Both the position numbers and the translations under genes were made by a program. A stretch of DNA of 64,000 nucleotides from Archaeoglobaceae archaeon (lineage in GTDB: Archaea > Halobacteriota > Archaeoglobi > Archaeoglobales > Archaeoglobaceae): contig JAMOPJ010000008.1 in NCBI GenBank assembly GCA_027064525.1, positions 96,929 to 160,928 of the forward strand, written 5' to 3'. Each line of letters starts with the position of its first letter. Within the stretch, counting starts at the first letter, position 1. Below the pieces are notes generated by a model. That model was given only the letters and a program-made list of their open reading frames with translations. It had not been told where the DNA came from and searched no databases. Positions 50,280 through 60,669 of this stretch are shown piece after piece.

Positions 50280-52898
50280 ATGATCGAAAAGGAGTATGAG
50301 GCTCAGGAAGTAGAGGAAAAATGGGTTAAGCTTTGGAAAGACGAAATGTTTTACTTTGATTGGAACTCCAAAAAACCTCACTACATAATCGATACTCCTC
50401 CGCCATATCCGACTGGATCATTCCACATCGGAAATACGCTCAATTGGTGTTACATCGACTTCATAGCGAGATACAAGAGGATGAAGGGCTACGAAGTGAT
50501 GTTTCCTCAAGGCTGGGACTGTCACGGACTGCCGACGGAAGTTAAGGTGGAGGAGATTCATGGCATAAGCAAGAACGATGTGCCGAGGGAGGAGTTCAGA
50601 AGGCTCTGCGTCGAGTTCACGAAGAAGAACATAGAAAGGATGAAGAGGACGATGAGGAGGCTTGGATTCAGCATAGACTGGAGCAAGGAATACATAACGA
50701 TGTATCCTGAATACTACCGCAAGACTCAGATCTCTTTTGTCAGAATGTTCAACAAGGGGCTGATCTACAGAGGTTACCATCCCGTCGTGTTCTGTCCGAG
50801 GTGTCAGACCACGATAGCCCTAGCTGAGATAGAATACAAGAAGGGAAAGACAAAGTTGAACTACATTCGATTTGGGGATGGGGAAGATTCGGTCATCATC
50901 GCAACTACCCGTCCCGAGCTCATTCCAGCGTGCGTTGCGATTGCTGTTCATCCCGATGACGAGCGATACAGGCATCTAATAGGGAAGAAGGTCAAGGTGC
51001 CCACTACCGACTACGAAGTTGAGATAATTGCAGATGAGGATGTCGATCCCGAATTCGGAACTGGCATCGTCATGATCTGCACGTTTGGAGATAAGCAGGA
51101 TGTCAAGTGGTGGAAGAAGCACAATCTACAGCTGAGAGCTGTTCTCGGCAAGGATGGAAGGCTGAACGAATTGGCTGGCAAATACAAAGGGCTCACTACG
51201 AGAGAGGCGAGAGAGAAGATATTGGAGGATCTGGCAAGAGAGGGAAGATTGATAAAGCAGGAGGAGATCGACCAGAACGTCGGTGTTTGTTGGAGGTGCA
51301 AGACGCCAGTGGAAATCATAGTTGAAGATCAGTGGTTTGTTAAGGTGGATAAGGAGAATATACTTGAAGCGGCGAGAAAGATCAAGTGGGTTCCCGAGCA
51401 CATGTTTTCCCGTTTGGAGAGCTGGATTGAAGGGATGGAGTGGGACTGGGTTATAAGTAGACAGAGGATATTCGCAACTCCGATTCCAGTTTGGTATTGC
51501 AAGAAGTGTGGTGAGATCATCGTTGCTAAGGAGGAGTGGCTTCCAGTAGATCCGACGAAGGACATGCCAAAGGAACCATGTCCAAAGTGCGGTGGAACGG
51601 AGTTCGAGGGAGAGACCGATGTTCTGGACACTTGGATGGATTCATCGATAACTCCTCTTGCAATCACCGGCTGGCCAGATGATTGGAAGAAAGATGACTA
51701 TCCTACGAGCTTACGACCTCAGGGGCACGACATAATCAGGACTTGGGCGTTCTACACCATCTTGCGATCTCTGGCTTTGGTTGGAGAGATCCCTTGGAAA
51801 GAGATCGTCATAAATGGAATGGTTCTTGGAGAAGATGGAAGGAAGATGAGCAAGAGCTTAGGAAACATCGTCGAGCCTCATGAGGTCATAGAGAAGTATG
51901 GGGCTGACGCTTTGAGACAGTGGGCGGCGAGTGGTGTCGTTGGCGATGATGTAGCGTTTAGCTGGAAGGAAATAATAGCCGCCTCAAGGTTCCAGCAGAA
52001 GTTCTGGAGCATTTTGAGGTTCACCCTGCTCCATGTGAAGGAGAAGCCAGATGAGAGTGCCATGGAACTGCTCAGAGATGCGGATAGGTGGATCCTATCT
52101 AAGCTTATGAAGCTCGTGAGGGAGGTGGACGAGCACATGGAGAACTACAGATTCGCGGAGGCTCTGAAGGCTATAAGGAGCTTTACTTGGTATGAGTATG
52201 CGGACAACTACTTGGAGATCGTGAAGAATAGACTATACTCCGGCAGTGATGATGAGAAGAAACCCGCTCTCTTCGTCCTTTATACGGTGATGAATGTCCT
52301 TACGAGGTTGCTCGCTCCCTTCACGCCGTTCTTGGCTGAAGAGTGTTGGCAAAGACTGCATGAGAGAATTGGAGAAAAGGTTGAAAGCGTCCATCTGCAG
52401 AGCTATCCCGTTGCTGACGAGAGATTTATAGATGAAGAGGCGGAGAAGAGGGGGGAGCTGATAAAAGAGATCGTTTCAGCGGTTAGGAGGTTCAAGCACG
52501 ATAGGGGTATGGCTCTGAACGCTCCACTCAGGAGAATTATGATTTACGCACCGATTGAGGTTGATACAAGAGACATCGCGGGAGCACTGAACGCTGAGGT
52601 TGAACTTCTAAAAGAGATGCCAACGATAGAGCTCAGAGTTAAGGCGATAAAGCCGAAGTTCAACATTCTCGGCCCGATGTTCAAGGACAAAGTGAAAGCA
52701 ATAGTCAAGGCTATAAACGGGCTCAGCGACGAGGAGAAGCTGAAGTTTGTAGAGAGCGACTCGATCGAAGTGAAAGTTGGTGAAGAGAAGATCGAGCTTA
52801 AGAGGGAGTGGTTCGATATAGAGATAGAAAAGGTTGTCGGTGGAGAAGGCGTTGAGGTTCTTGAGACCGAGAATGCGGTGATTATCGTTGAACCTTAA
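50280..52898 (+). CDS. valS: Valine-tRNA ligase
   Basis: An 872-residue class Ia synthetase. It has the HIGH-type motif HIGN in [21 protein letters not shown] (start about residue 41, split), the connective editing domain with [19 protein letters not shown], zinc-ribbon cysteines (CWRCKTP, CKKCGE, CPKCGG), and [10 protein letters not shown] near residue 522. An N-W-C-Y-I-D stretch and the archaeal-type body identify ValRS rather than IleRS. The ATG at 50280 is preferred: an AT box (AAGTATTTTAA, about 50246-50256) lies about 25 bases upstream, so the mRNA is probably leaderless; the longer frame from 50202 has no support. Confidence 0.96.
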   Translation: MIEKEYEAQEVEEKWVKLWKDEMFYFDWNSKKPHYIIDTPPPYPTGSFHIGNTLNWCYIDFIARYKRMKGYEVMFPQGWDCHGLPTEVKVEEIHGISKNDVPREEFRRLCVEFTKKNIERMKRTMRRLGFSIDWSKEYITMYPEYYRKTQISFVRMFNKGLIYRGYHPVVFCPRCQTTIALAEIEYKKGKTKLNYIRFGDGEDSVIIATTRPELIPACVAIAVHPDDERYRHLIGKKVKVPTTDYEVEIIADEDVDPEFGTGIVMICTFGDKQDVKWWKKHNLQLRAVLGKDGRLNELAGKYKGLTTREAREKILEDLAREGRLIKQEEIDQNVGVCWRCKTPVEIIVEDQWFVKVDKENILEAARKIKWVPEHMFSRLESWIEGMEWDWVISRQRIFATPIPVWYCKKCGEIIVAKEEWLPVDPTKDMPKEPCPKCGGTEFEGETDVLDTWMDSSITPLAITGWPDDWKKDDYPTSLRPQGHDIIRTWAFYTILRSLALVGEIPWKEIVINGMVLGEDGRKMSKSLGNIVEPHEVIEKYGADALRQWAASGVVGDDVAFSWKEIIAASRFQQKFWSILRFTLLHVKEKPDESAMELLRDADRWILSKLMKLVREVDEHMENYRFAEALKAIRSFTWYEYADNYLEIVKNRLYSGSDDEKKPALFVLYTVMNVLTRLLAPFTPFLAEECWQRLHERIGEKVESVHLQSYPVADERFIDEEAEKRGELIKEIVSAVRRFKHDRGMALNAPLRRIMIYAPIEVDTRDIAGALNAEVELLKEMPTIELRVKAIKPKFNILGPMFKDKVKAIVKAINGLSDEEKLKFVESDSIEVKVGEEKIELKREWFDIEIEKVVGGEGVEVLETENAVIIVEP

Positions 52899-53023
52899 AT
52901 TTATTTCTGATAATAGATGTTTTCAGTTTTATATATTTCGGAATGTGTTGTTGTAAAGATTTTATAAAATTAACTCTTAAAAATGCGAAATTTATATATT
53001 CCCAAGATCAGACCTCGATAGGA

Positions 53024-54247
53024 ATGACCACGATACAGTTCCTCGGAGGTTGCAGAGAAGTAGGAAGATCCGCAATAATGGTAGACGGCATTATGCTTGA
53101 TTACGGGCTTAAGCCGTCTGATCCTCCAGAGTTTCCCCTCAATGGACTCATGCCACACACGGTCATAATCACTCACGGTCATCTGGATCATGTAGGCGTT
53201 GCACCGAATCTGATGGACTACGATCCGAAGGTGTTCATGACTCCTCCTACGCTCGAACTCTCTCTGCTCTTGCTGAAGGACTCGATGAACCTCATGCACA
53301 ATCCGCCTTACACCAAGAGGCAGTTCAGACAATTCGAGAGCAACACCGAAGAAGTTGACTACGAAGAACCGTTCTACGTGAACGGCTGGGAAATAACGTT
53401 TTTCAACGCCGGACACATTCCGGGGAGTGCGAGCGTTCACATGAGCAAGGATGTGAGCATACTCTACACCGGAGACATCAAGCTTGAAGAAACCCGACTT
53501 CTTGAACCGGCTTATACCGATTACCCGGAGACTGACATTCTGATAGTTGAAAGCACATATTTCGGAGTGGAGCATCCCGACAGAAAGGAGCTCGAAAGGG
53601 CGTTCGTTGAGTCGATTCTCGAAACCTTAGACAATAAGGGGCACGTGATAATTCCGGCTTTCGCAGTCGGAAGGACTCAGGAGGTTCTGATGATATTGGA
53701 GAGATACGGCATAACTCCATACGTTGATGGAATGGGCAGAGAGGTTGCAAGCATCTTGGAAAGGTATCCGGACTACATAAAGAGCGCCAAAGCTTTGAGG
53801 AGGGCTATAAGGAATGCGATTCCCGTTGAGAAGGGAAAGAGAGAAGATTTGCTCAGAGAACCGTGCGTGATCGTAACTACAGCGGGAATGCTCAACGGTG
53901 GGCCAGCACTGTTTTACATCTCAAGGCTATACAACGACGAGAAGTCTAAGATCCTGCTTACGGGCTATCAGGTGGAGGGAACCAACGGTAGGATGGCCCT
54001 CGATGAAGGGCTGATCAACTTGGGCAACAGAGTAGTTAAGCTCAGGATGGGCGTTGAACAATACGACTTCTCAGCCCATGCAGATGACAGACAGCTCAAG
54101 GAGCTCGTAAGGAAGGTCGTTGATAGAGGAGCGGAGATCGTTTTCACAGTTCACGGCGAAGAAACAGAAGCTTTTGCCAACTGGATAAGGGAAGAGCTCG
54201 GCGTGGAAGCATACGCTCCGAAGAACGGAGATGTCTACGTGATCTAA
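53024..54247 (+). CDS. Beta-CASP metallo-beta-lactamase ribonuclease (aCPSF2-like)
   Basis: A 407-residue protein with FLGGCREVGRSAIMV, the metal motif THGHLDH (His51, His53, Asp55, His56), a GHIPGSASV histidine motif, YTGDIKLEETRLLEPA, VESTYFGVEHPDR, and beta-CASP motifs PAFAVGRTQEVL, TTAGMLNGGPA and FSAHADDRQL. It lacks KH domains, so it is the short aCPSF2 type rather than aCPSF1. A 5'-3' exonuclease or endonuclease role in RNA processing is known for relatives. TATATATT (52993-53000) is a TATA box about 25-30 bases before ATG 53024, and the longer frame is discounted. Confidence 0.93.
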   Translation: MTTIQFLGGCREVGRSAIMVDGIMLDYGLKPSDPPEFPLNGLMPHTVIITHGHLDHVGVAPNLMDYDPKVFMTPPTLELSLLLLKDSMNLMHNPPYTKRQFRQFESNTEEVDYEEPFYVNGWEITFFNAGHIPGSASVHMSKDVSILYTGDIKLEETRLLEPAYTDYPETDILIVESTYFGVEHPDRKELERAFVESILETLDNKGHVIIPAFAVGRTQEVLMILERYGITPYVDGMGREVASILERYPDYIKSAKALRRAIRNAIPVEKGKREDLLREPCVIVTTAGMLNGGPALFYISRLYNDEKSKILLTGYQVEGTNGRMALDEGLINLGNRVVKLRMGVEQYDFSAHADDRQLKELVRKVVDRGAEIVFTVHGEETEAFANWIREELGVEAYAPKNGDVYVI

Positions 54248-54291
54248 ATAAATATTCAACGTTAGCGTGCGGGTTGAAAGACGTGTAAGGT

Positions 54292-55125
54292 TCAAGATCG
54301 CAAAACATCCGCAATCGCTTCGGCGACGCTTATAACGCTGACGGCTTTTTCAATAGTGTCCGTTGCTATGACTTTCCTTACTCCGGCAGAGTAAAGCCTA
54401 TTTAAAGCATTTCCGGCTAAGACTGCATGAACACACGCACATTCTACGCTATTTGCTCCGGCTTTTAGCAGCATTTTAGTGGCTTCGATCATCGTTCCGC
54501 CCGTCGATATGATGTCATCTACTATCACGATGTTTTTTCCTTTAACATCTAAGCTCTTCGGCTTGATCTCTACGGTTTCCGCGTCCAATCTCGTTTTCTC
54601 CAAGTAGTCGAACTCGCATCCAGCATGCTCAGCACAAACCTTCACCCTCTCGTAAGAACCCAAATCGGGAGAAACCATGACTACATCCTTGCCAGAATAA
54701 TACTGGCCAATGACGGGCATTGCATCCACTTCAACAAGTTTCTTAAAGTAACCAGCGGCATCTCTGCTGTGGATGTTCACGGTAATCACTTTGCTCGCGT
54801 AACTTTCGATCAGCTTCGCTACAGCTCTAATGCTTACAGCTTCACCTTCGTTGAACTTCTTATCCTGCCTCGCATAGCCCATGTATGGAATAACTGCAGT
54901 AATCTCCGCATCTTCAAGCGCATCGAACATGAGCATCAAAGCAACGAGATCGTCGTTCGAGTTTATACTCTGAACGATTACAGCCTCTTTATCGACATCT
55001 TCTATTCTTACGTAGAGTTCTCCATCCGGAAACTTCTTAAACGTCGTTTTTGCCAAATCTGCGTTTAATGCATTGGCTATCCTCTTTGCAAGAAGAGGAG
55101 AAGAAGTTCCGGCGACGACTTTCAT
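54292..55125 (-). CDS. prs: Ribose-phosphate pyrophosphokinase (PRPP synthetase)
   Basis: A 277-residue enzyme that makes PRPP from ribose 5-phosphate and ATP for nucleotide, histidine and tryptophan synthesis. It has VVAGTSSPLLAKRIA, KKFPDGELYVRIED, MGYARQDKKFNEGEAVSIRAVAKLIESY (split over 80-108), VVMVSPDLGSYERVK, and the PRPP-binding loop NIVIVDDIISTGGTM. It is shorter than the bacterial enzymes and typical of archaeal class members. It is convergent with the beta-CASP gene. Confidence 0.96.
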   Translation of the reverse strand: MKVVAGTSSPLLAKRIANALNADLAKTTFKKFPDGELYVRIEDVDKEAVIVQSINSNDDLVALMLMFDALEDAEITAVIPYMGYARQDKKFNEGEAVSIRAVAKLIESYASKVITVNIHSRDAAGYFKKLVEVDAMPVIGQYYSGKDVVMVSPDLGSYERVKVCAEHAGCEFDYLEKTRLDAETVEIKPKSLDVKGKNIVIVDDIISTGGTMIEATKMLLKAGANSVECACVHAVLAGNALNRLYSAGVRKVIATDTIEKAVSVISVAEAIADVLRS

Positions 55126-55160
55126 AGGACTTCCTCAAATAAATAGGGATATAAGCTCTT

Positions 55161-57128
55161 CTATTTCTTCCTCCTCGCGAATTTAACGGCCATACCGATT
55201 CCAATAGATGCGAGTGCAATGGCTAGGACGGTTAAGGGCGTTAAAAGTGGTTTTTCTCTAACTTCGACCGATGCCGTTAAGGAATCCGACATGTAGGCGT
55301 AGCCCTCCTTGTCATAATACTTGATCCGAACGCTTATAGGATAGAATCCCGCTCCCGCCTTCTTGTTTACCGTAACCTTAAACTTAGCGACCGCGATTTC
55401 GTTGGGCTTTAAAGTTCCGACGAAGAACGTTCCTATCTGCTCCTTCCCGATGAAGCTCGCTATCGAACTACTTCCGGCAATCGAGAGCGGTTGCGAGACT
55501 TCGAGCATTACGACGGCGTTATAGACAGTTTCGTTTCCGGCGTTTCGAATTTCGACTACAACATCGCCGGTTGAATCGGGATAGAGTCCGACACTTTTCA
55601 CCGCAATCAATCGGAAGTTGGCAAGCTTAGATTGAACGACGACGCTGAACTCCGCTATACTTATAAGATCTCTCGCGTCATCCATATCGAAACGCTCTAC
55701 TACGTAGAGGCGGTGCAATCCCGGCAGAGCATCTCCACTCACCGCAATTCTGAACCTCGCAGTCGAAGATTCGACCGATGCTGTTGGTGTCATGACCTTA
55801 ATGGTAGGATCGTCCGAGATCAGACTGAGCCTAACGTTCTTCGCTTTGTCGACGAGCTTCAGAGCTATCTCTCCGCTCGTTCCAACAGCTAAGTTCTGAG
55901 CTCTGACGGATTTTATCGCGATGGCCGGCTCATCTTTTACCTCCACTCCAAAGAAGAGCTTGGGACTAACTACTTCATCTCCAAACTTTTTGAACTTCAA
56001 AACTACGTGTCCCATGTATCTACCGGCCGGAGCGAAGGATTTCACGTAAAACAGCAGATCTACACTCTCATTATGCTTGAGAATACCAATGTAAGGTGTG
56101 TTTTCAGCTTTCAGAAGGGGAGTGTCGAATGTTACGATGGCGTAAGCGTCGTTGACATCTTCTCCTTCGTTCGTTATTCTGAGTTCTATGAATCCCCTCG
56201 TCGGCATTGTATCCTTCGAAATGACCTTAGCAGATGTTATGAGACTTTTAATAACTTTCACGTCGAACTCTGCCTTGGATTCGATTTCCAAGCCTATCGT
56301 CTTGCTGAGAACCATCCGTCTGTCCGATTCTGTCGTAAACGATACGATGAGCTTTGCCGGATAATCTCCTTTGAACGCAGAATCCGCCACGAACACCTTA
56401 AATCTAACTTTTGCACTCTGATCCGGCTTTAGGATTGGGATGTAAGAGGAACTCGCCTTGGGATTTGGCATCAGAGGAGGTGTGCAGTTGATAAAAACGG
56501 TTATATCTTTCATCTCCTTCCTTCCGGTATTCTTCAGAGTTATTTCGACGATACCTTCGCTTCCGGCCACGAGCGAGCTCTTCGATTCGACCGAGAGGTC
56601 GTAGTCTTTTCTCTCTATCTTGACCTTTACGAACTCCGTATCGACTTCATCGACATATGAGATGATCATGCCGGATTGGGTTGCGGTATATTCGATCTTT
56701 TTGAACTCGAACCTCAAGGGAATCTCGTAGATTCCTTCGCTCGCGTTCTCGAAGACCTCTATCCTAAACGTCACCTTTGCCACGATTCCCGAAGGAAGGT
56801 TTCCCAAAACCTTTGGATTGAGATCTTTCACCGAAATCGGAACGTTGTATGCTGGCTCAAGCTTAACCCTGACATCGTATGCGGTTGTTAGAACAGGCAA
56901 GGATTCAGATGTGTTTTGATTCAGCAGAAAATTTTTCAGAGTGGCCGAGTTTTCAACCAAAAGCGTTAGAGTTGAGGATTCTCCGGGATAGAACGTGTTC
57001 TTCCCAGCGACGCTTACGTGGAACTCGATGTCCGCGCTATCAGCTTTGACCGGGAGTATAAGAATCAAAGTTAATACTACAACGAGAAGTATTATTCTTG
57101 CGGTCAAAGCGTTGTGGGAGGTTTTCAT
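55161..57128 (-). CDS. Large exported NEW3-repeat protein (COG1361 type)
   Basis: A 655-residue protein with a signal peptide (about 1-29), four to five Ig-like NEW3/CARDB repeats (for instance GSEGIVEITLKNTGRKEMKDI and DSTGDVVVEIRNAGNETVYNA), and a C-terminal membrane helix (LTVLAIALASIGIGMAVKFARRKK). It has several N-x-S/T sites. It resembles the 465-residue protein at 1692-3089 in architecture. It is divergent from an MFS exporter gene with only 54 nt between starts, so a shared role at the cell surface is likely. Its TATA-like GATTTAAG (minus) is 23-30 bases before ATG 57128, suggesting a leaderless mRNA. Confidence 0.85.
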   Translation of the reverse strand: MKTSHNALTARIILLVVVLTLILILPVKADSADIEFHVSVAGKNTFYPGESSTLTLLVENSATLKNFLLNQNTSESLPVLTTAYDVRVKLEPAYNVPISVKDLNPKVLGNLPSGIVAKVTFRIEVFENASEGIYEIPLRFEFKKIEYTATQSGMIISYVDEVDTEFVKVKIERKDYDLSVESKSSLVAGSEGIVEITLKNTGRKEMKDITVFINCTPPLMPNPKASSSYIPILKPDQSAKVRFKVFVADSAFKGDYPAKLIVSFTTESDRRMVLSKTIGLEIESKAEFDVKVIKSLITSAKVISKDTMPTRGFIELRITNEGEDVNDAYAIVTFDTPLLKAENTPYIGILKHNESVDLLFYVKSFAPAGRYMGHVVLKFKKFGDEVVSPKLFFGVEVKDEPAIAIKSVRAQNLAVGTSGEIALKLVDKAKNVRLSLISDDPTIKVMTPTASVESSTARFRIAVSGDALPGLHRLYVVERFDMDDARDLISIAEFSVVVQSKLANFRLIAVKSVGLYPDSTGDVVVEIRNAGNETVYNAVVMLEVSQPLSIAGSSSIASFIGKEQIGTFFVGTLKPNEIAVAKFKVTVNKKAGAGFYPISVRIKYYDKEGYAYMSDSLTASVEVREKPLLTPLTVLAIALASIGIGMAVKFARRKK

Positions 57129-57182
57129 CGTCTAAACATGGATGAGAAAATACTTAAATCTATTTCTATAATTAACCGATAC
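57129..57182. promoter_or_regulatory. Shared divergent promoter
   Basis: One AT element (TACTTAAATC, about 57148-57157) lies 25-30 bases from both divergent starts (57128 minus, 57183 plus). Read either way it is TATA-like, and neither start has a ribosome site. It may serve two leaderless transcripts. Confidence 0.45.
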
Positions 57183-58679
57183 ATGTCAAAGCGGAGCAAC
57201 CCTTGGCTTTGCCTCATACCGGTTGCGATGGGTGTGTTCATGTGCGTTCTCGACATGAGCGTTCTCAACGTAGCATTACCAGTCATAACTCAGGAGTTCG
57301 GAGCTTCAGCTTCGGACGTTCAATGGTTGCTTACGGCTTATCTCATAACGTTTGTAGTCCTGCTGACGACCTTCGGTAGAATTGGAGACATGGTTCAGAG
57401 AAACTTGCTATATACCGCTGGAATGGCTATATTCGCCTTCGGAAGCTATCTCTGTGCTACTTCTTGGAACATCGGGGTTTTCATACTTTTCAGAATATTC
57501 CAAGCGATCGGTGGAGCTATAATGATGGGAAACAGTATGGCCCTGATAACGGAACTCTTTCCGCCGGGGCAAAGGGGAATGGCGATGGGTGTTCAGTCGA
57601 TCCTCATCGCATCATCCTTCGCTTTGGGGCCAGTCGTTGGGGGTTGGATAACCACACATCTCAGCTGGCACTGGATTTTCTACATAAACATCCCAATCGG
57701 TCTGCTGGGGATAACCCTTGGCTTGATTCTGCTTCCACCCCTTGGCCAAAAGGTCAAGGAACCGATAGATGTGATCGGTTTGATTTTGCTCGCGATCGGC
57801 TTAGGATCGTTCACGCTCGGAGTTATAAAGGGGCAGGACTGGGGTTGGGATTCTGAGAAGACTTTGGCATGCTTCATAATAGCGATTTCATACCTAATAG
57901 CCTTCGCGATGAGGGAGATAACGTTTGAACACCCTCTGCTCGATCTGAGGCTGTTCAAAATTAGAAATTTCGTAGTAGGGATCGTAGGGCTGTTCTTCGT
58001 CTCGATGGGATTATCCGCCTCGATCTTCCTTCTTCCTTTCTTCTTAGAAGGAATAAAGGGATTGAACGCCGAGGAGTGTGGAATATGGCTTCTTCCCCTT
58101 CCTCTCATAAACATATTTACCGCCCCATTGGCGGGAAGGCTGAGCGATAGAATAAATCCGAAGATAACGATGTGCGTTGGGCCGGTGATGTTCGCAACCG
58201 GCCTATTTTTGCTGAGCAAAGTTGACGTCGATGTGACCTATTGGGAACTCGCTCCGATATTCGTAGTTTTGGGGTCTGGAATGGGACTGCTGATGCCGGC
58301 AGCGATGAACGTGATGATGAGCTCGGTTCCGGCTGAAAAGGCGGGAATGGCAAGCGGAACCATTCAAACTTCGAATTCATTGGCGAGGGCGATGGGTGTG
58401 ACTGTAGGAGGTGTTCTTTTCACCGGAAAGCTCAACGAGATCATTCCGAACTTCGGAAACAGAATGCCCAATCCGATGGAGTTGCAGTTCTTAGCGATGT
58501 TCGGAAAGCCTTCAGCTTATGTGGCGGTGGTCGAAGCCTTCATGGAGAGCTTTCATCACGTCTTCTTGGGCGTAGAGCCCTTCATAATCTTCAGCTTCTG
58601 CGTGATACTTCTGTTCCTGAGAGGAGAAGAGCATCTGAGAAGGGTAAGAAGAGCGAAGGCGATGGCGATCGCTACTTAG
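57183..58679 (+). CDS. MFS multidrug exporter, DHA2 (EmrB/QacA) family
   Basis: A protein of 498 residues with about 14 membrane helices. It has CVLDMSVLNVALPVI in helix 1 (motif D1 of the 14-helix drug exporters), GRIGDMVQRNLLYTAGMAIFAFGS (motif A), GGAIMMGNSMALITELFPPGQRGMAMG (motif B region), and GPVVGGWITTHLSWHWIFYINIPIG (motif C plus the W-R/W-x-F-x-I-N-x-P-I-G signature, split). It exports hydrophobic compounds with protons. The ATG at 57183 fits the leaderless promoter; an ATG at 57138 would add 15 residues. Its 3' end overlaps the convergent ychF by 8 nt. Confidence 0.93.
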   Translation: MSKRSNPWLCLIPVAMGVFMCVLDMSVLNVALPVITQEFGASASDVQWLLTAYLITFVVLLTTFGRIGDMVQRNLLYTAGMAIFAFGSYLCATSWNIGVFILFRIFQAIGGAIMMGNSMALITELFPPGQRGMAMGVQSILIASSFALGPVVGGWITTHLSWHWIFYINIPIGLLGITLGLILLPPLGQKVKEPIDVIGLILLAIGLGSFTLGVIKGQDWGWDSEKTLACFIIAISYLIAFAMREITFEHPLLDLRLFKIRNFVVGIVGLFFVSMGLSASIFLLPFFLEGIKGLNAEECGIWLLPLPLINIFTAPLAGRLSDRINPKITMCVGPVMFATGLFLLSKVDVDVTYWELAPIFVVLGSGMGLLMPAAMNVMMSSVPAEKAGMASGTIQTSNSLARAMGVTVGGVLFTGKLNEIIPNFGNRMPNPMELQFLAMFGKPSAYVAVVEAFMESFHHVFLGVEPFIIFSFCVILLFLRGEEHLRRVRRAKAMAIAT

Positions 58680-59841
58680 CAGCAGAAACGATCTTTATGA
58701 CATCGTTATGTTTTAGCTCGTAGTCTTCGCTTATCCTCATCTTCCTCTTCGCATCTACGGCGTAGATGAAGTTGTCTCCTATTTCGGTGTGGATCATGTA
58801 TGCCAAATCCCTCGCAGTCGTTCCCTTCTTCACGAGCATAGCATCCGGCAAGACGTTGCCTTTGGTGTCGGTGAACTTGTTCTCGTCCTCAACCGGATAG
58901 ACGACTATGTATCCAAGAACGTCGAAAACTATCGTGTTTATAGCTTTCTGAACACCCGTCCCGCCGAACTTCTTCATGAACGCCCTTATCATCTCCAAGG
59001 CTCTCTTCTGCTTCTCGTTTAACGGCTTTAGAATTTCGAAATCTTCATCTCCCGGAAGGTAGCGGATGTATCCGTTCTTCGCCGCAGTCCTCAAAGTCAG
59101 TTCGAAAACTGCAGAAGTAGGAATTACGATTTCATTCAGTCTCATTAACCTATTCAGCAACTCTTCAGGAGCCTTATCTGCCTTGTTAGCTGCTATGACC
59201 ATCTTCATCCTCCTCTTTCTGAGCTCCACAGCGAACTTGAGCAGATCTTCATCGCTGAACTCGTGGACGCCTTTACCGATCACTCTTAAAGCTTCCCTAA
59301 CGTGCCATTCCTTAAAGCCCAATCCTGCCAACTGCTCGGTTATGAACTTCACGGGATCCCTCTTCTCCAAGTGGATTCTCCTCGCTATCTTGTCCCAATT
59401 TCTCTTTAGTATTCCGAACAGCCACATGTCCAACTCTCTATACAGGAATTCGACATCCTCAACCGGATCGTGCTCCCCTATTCCGACTTCGTTTCCTTCG
59501 GCATCTGTGGAGCCGGAAGCATCGACTACGTGGATTATCGCTTCAGCTTGCCTAAGATTATCTAAGAATTCGTTTCCCAAGCCTCTTCCCTTGTGGGCTT
59601 CTGGCACCAACCCCGCTACATCTATCAGCTTGATCGGAATGAATCTCCAGCCGTCAATACACCGCCCGCATTCCACTCCGAGCTCTCTGCAGACACATTT
59701 AACTCTGACGTGCGCAACTCCGACATTCGGCTCTATCGTCGTGAACGGATAGTTGGCTATGGCCACATCCACAAGCGTTGCGGCTTTGAAGAAAGTCGAT
59801 TTTCCTGCGTTCGGCTTCCCAGCCAATCCAATCTCAATCAA
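58672..59841 (-). CDS. YchF/Obg-family GTP/ATPase with TGS domain
   Basis: A 389-residue TRAFAC NTPase. It has P-loop GLAGKPNAGKSTFFKAATL, NYPFTTIEPNVGVAHV, G3 IDVAGLVPEAHKGRGLGNEFL, and a base-recognition IAANKADKAP. It has a helical insert and a C-terminal TGS domain (about 310-389, ending ELKHNDVIKIVSA). This is the archaeal YchF-like form, which in relatives associates with ribosomes and hydrolyses ATP or GTP. Its start overlaps the end of the DUF2095-like gene by 8 nt. Confidence 0.94.
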   Translation of the reverse strand: MIEIGLAGKPNAGKSTFFKAATLVDVAIANYPFTTIEPNVGVAHVRVKCVCRELGVECGRCIDGWRFIPIKLIDVAGLVPEAHKGRGLGNEFLDNLRQAEAIIHVVDASGSTDAEGNEVGIGEHDPVEDVEFLYRELDMWLFGILKRNWDKIARRIHLEKRDPVKFITEQLAGLGFKEWHVREALRVIGKGVHEFSDEDLLKFAVELRKRRMKMVIAANKADKAPEELLNRLMRLNEIVIPTSAVFELTLRTAAKNGYIRYLPGDEDFEILKPLNEKQKRALEMIRAFMKKFGGTGVQKAINTIVFDVLGYIVVYPVEDENKFTDTKGNVLPDAMLVKKGTTARDLAYMIHTEIGDNFIYAVDAKRKMRISEDYELKHNDVIKIVSAAK

Positions 59842-60100
59842 TCAAACCCCTCCTCACATAGTCGCCTCTCTTCCTCGTTCCGAAGAGGTAGCTGAGTTGC
59901 TTTATATTTTTCTTGAGGAAATTCGCGTATTCCTTCGTTATCTCACCCTTGCGCTCGAAGAACTCTATGACTTCGAGTGCTTCCTCCTCGTTCTGGCAAA
60001 TTTCGAGGTGGTCAAGCACCGTCGGAAGCCTACTCCCCTGGAGCTCGTAGTAGAGGTTCGGGAACATCTTCCTAAACCTCTCGACATCCCATTCTATCAT
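59834..60100 (-). CDS. Small archaeal protein (DUF2095-like)
   Basis: An 88-residue helical protein MIEWDVERFRKMFPNLYYEL, then SRLPTVLDHLEICQNEEEALEVIEFF and a basic end. I recognise this as the DUF2095-type archaeal family of unknown function. The ATG at 60100 follows AAGGTG at a proper distance; a GTG three codons upstream is also in frame. It overlaps ychF by 8 nt, and co-occurrence with YchF hints at a ribosome-linked role. Confidence 0.75.
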   Translation of the reverse strand: MIEWDVERFRKMFPNLYYELQGSRLPTVLDHLEICQNEEEALEVIEFFERKGEITKEYANFLKKNIKQLSYLFGTRKRGDYVRRGLID

Positions 60101-60137
60101 CGTCAACACCTTAAATGGATTGGACTAAGGATTTAAT

Positions 60138-60635
60138 ATGTCTAATGATTTGACCCCGATTCACCTCTACATTCTCCTTCACCTCAAGAGGGCAAAGGTG
60201 GATTACGCTAAGATGATGTCCAAACTCAGTCGCATAGATCTTGACCTGATAAACTCGTGCATAGAGGATCTGATCAAAGCGGGGCTAATCGAGAGGGATT
60301 CCGGCTCTGCTATAAAGAGGAGCAAGGCGAAGTTCAAGAAAGCCTTTGAAGTGAGGAAACATCATACCTATTATAAGTTATCGAGGAAGGGAGAACTCTT
60401 CGTCCGCAAAATAGATAGAAGATGGCTCAAGGACTACTTTGACTCTTTGATCGGCAAAAACGCTTTCAAGATCATAGATAGGCTTAAGGATTGCAAGGAT
60501 TTCGATTCGGTGTGTAAAAGGTTGAGGATCGATCGCAACGCTTACTTCGATGATTTCGTCCTATACAAGCTCGTGAATTCCAACGGGAGAAGGACAAGGT
60601 TGCTCGAACTTCTGATAGCTTTTGCAGAGATTTAG
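60138..60635 (+). CDS. Winged-helix protein (DUF2250-like)
   Basis: A 165-residue archaeal protein. The N-terminal half is a winged helix (PIHLYILLHLKRAKVDYAKMMSKLSRIDLDLINSCIEDLIKAGLIERD, split over 7-55). A basic linker (KRSKAKFKKAFEVRKHHTYYKL) and a helical C-terminal part follow. This matches the DUF2250 family, presumed DNA-binding. The trxB start lies only 35 nt after its stop. Confidence 0.78.
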   Translation: MSNDLTPIHLYILLHLKRAKVDYAKMMSKLSRIDLDLINSCIEDLIKAGLIERDSGSAIKRSKAKFKKAFEVRKHHTYYKLSRKGELFVRKIDRRWLKDYFDSLIGKNAFKIIDRLKDCKDFDSVCKRLRIDRNAYFDDFVLYKLVNSNGRRTRLLELLIAFAEI

Positions 60636-60669
60636 CAAACTATATCTGTTCTCGATTCCTTTCATCGAT

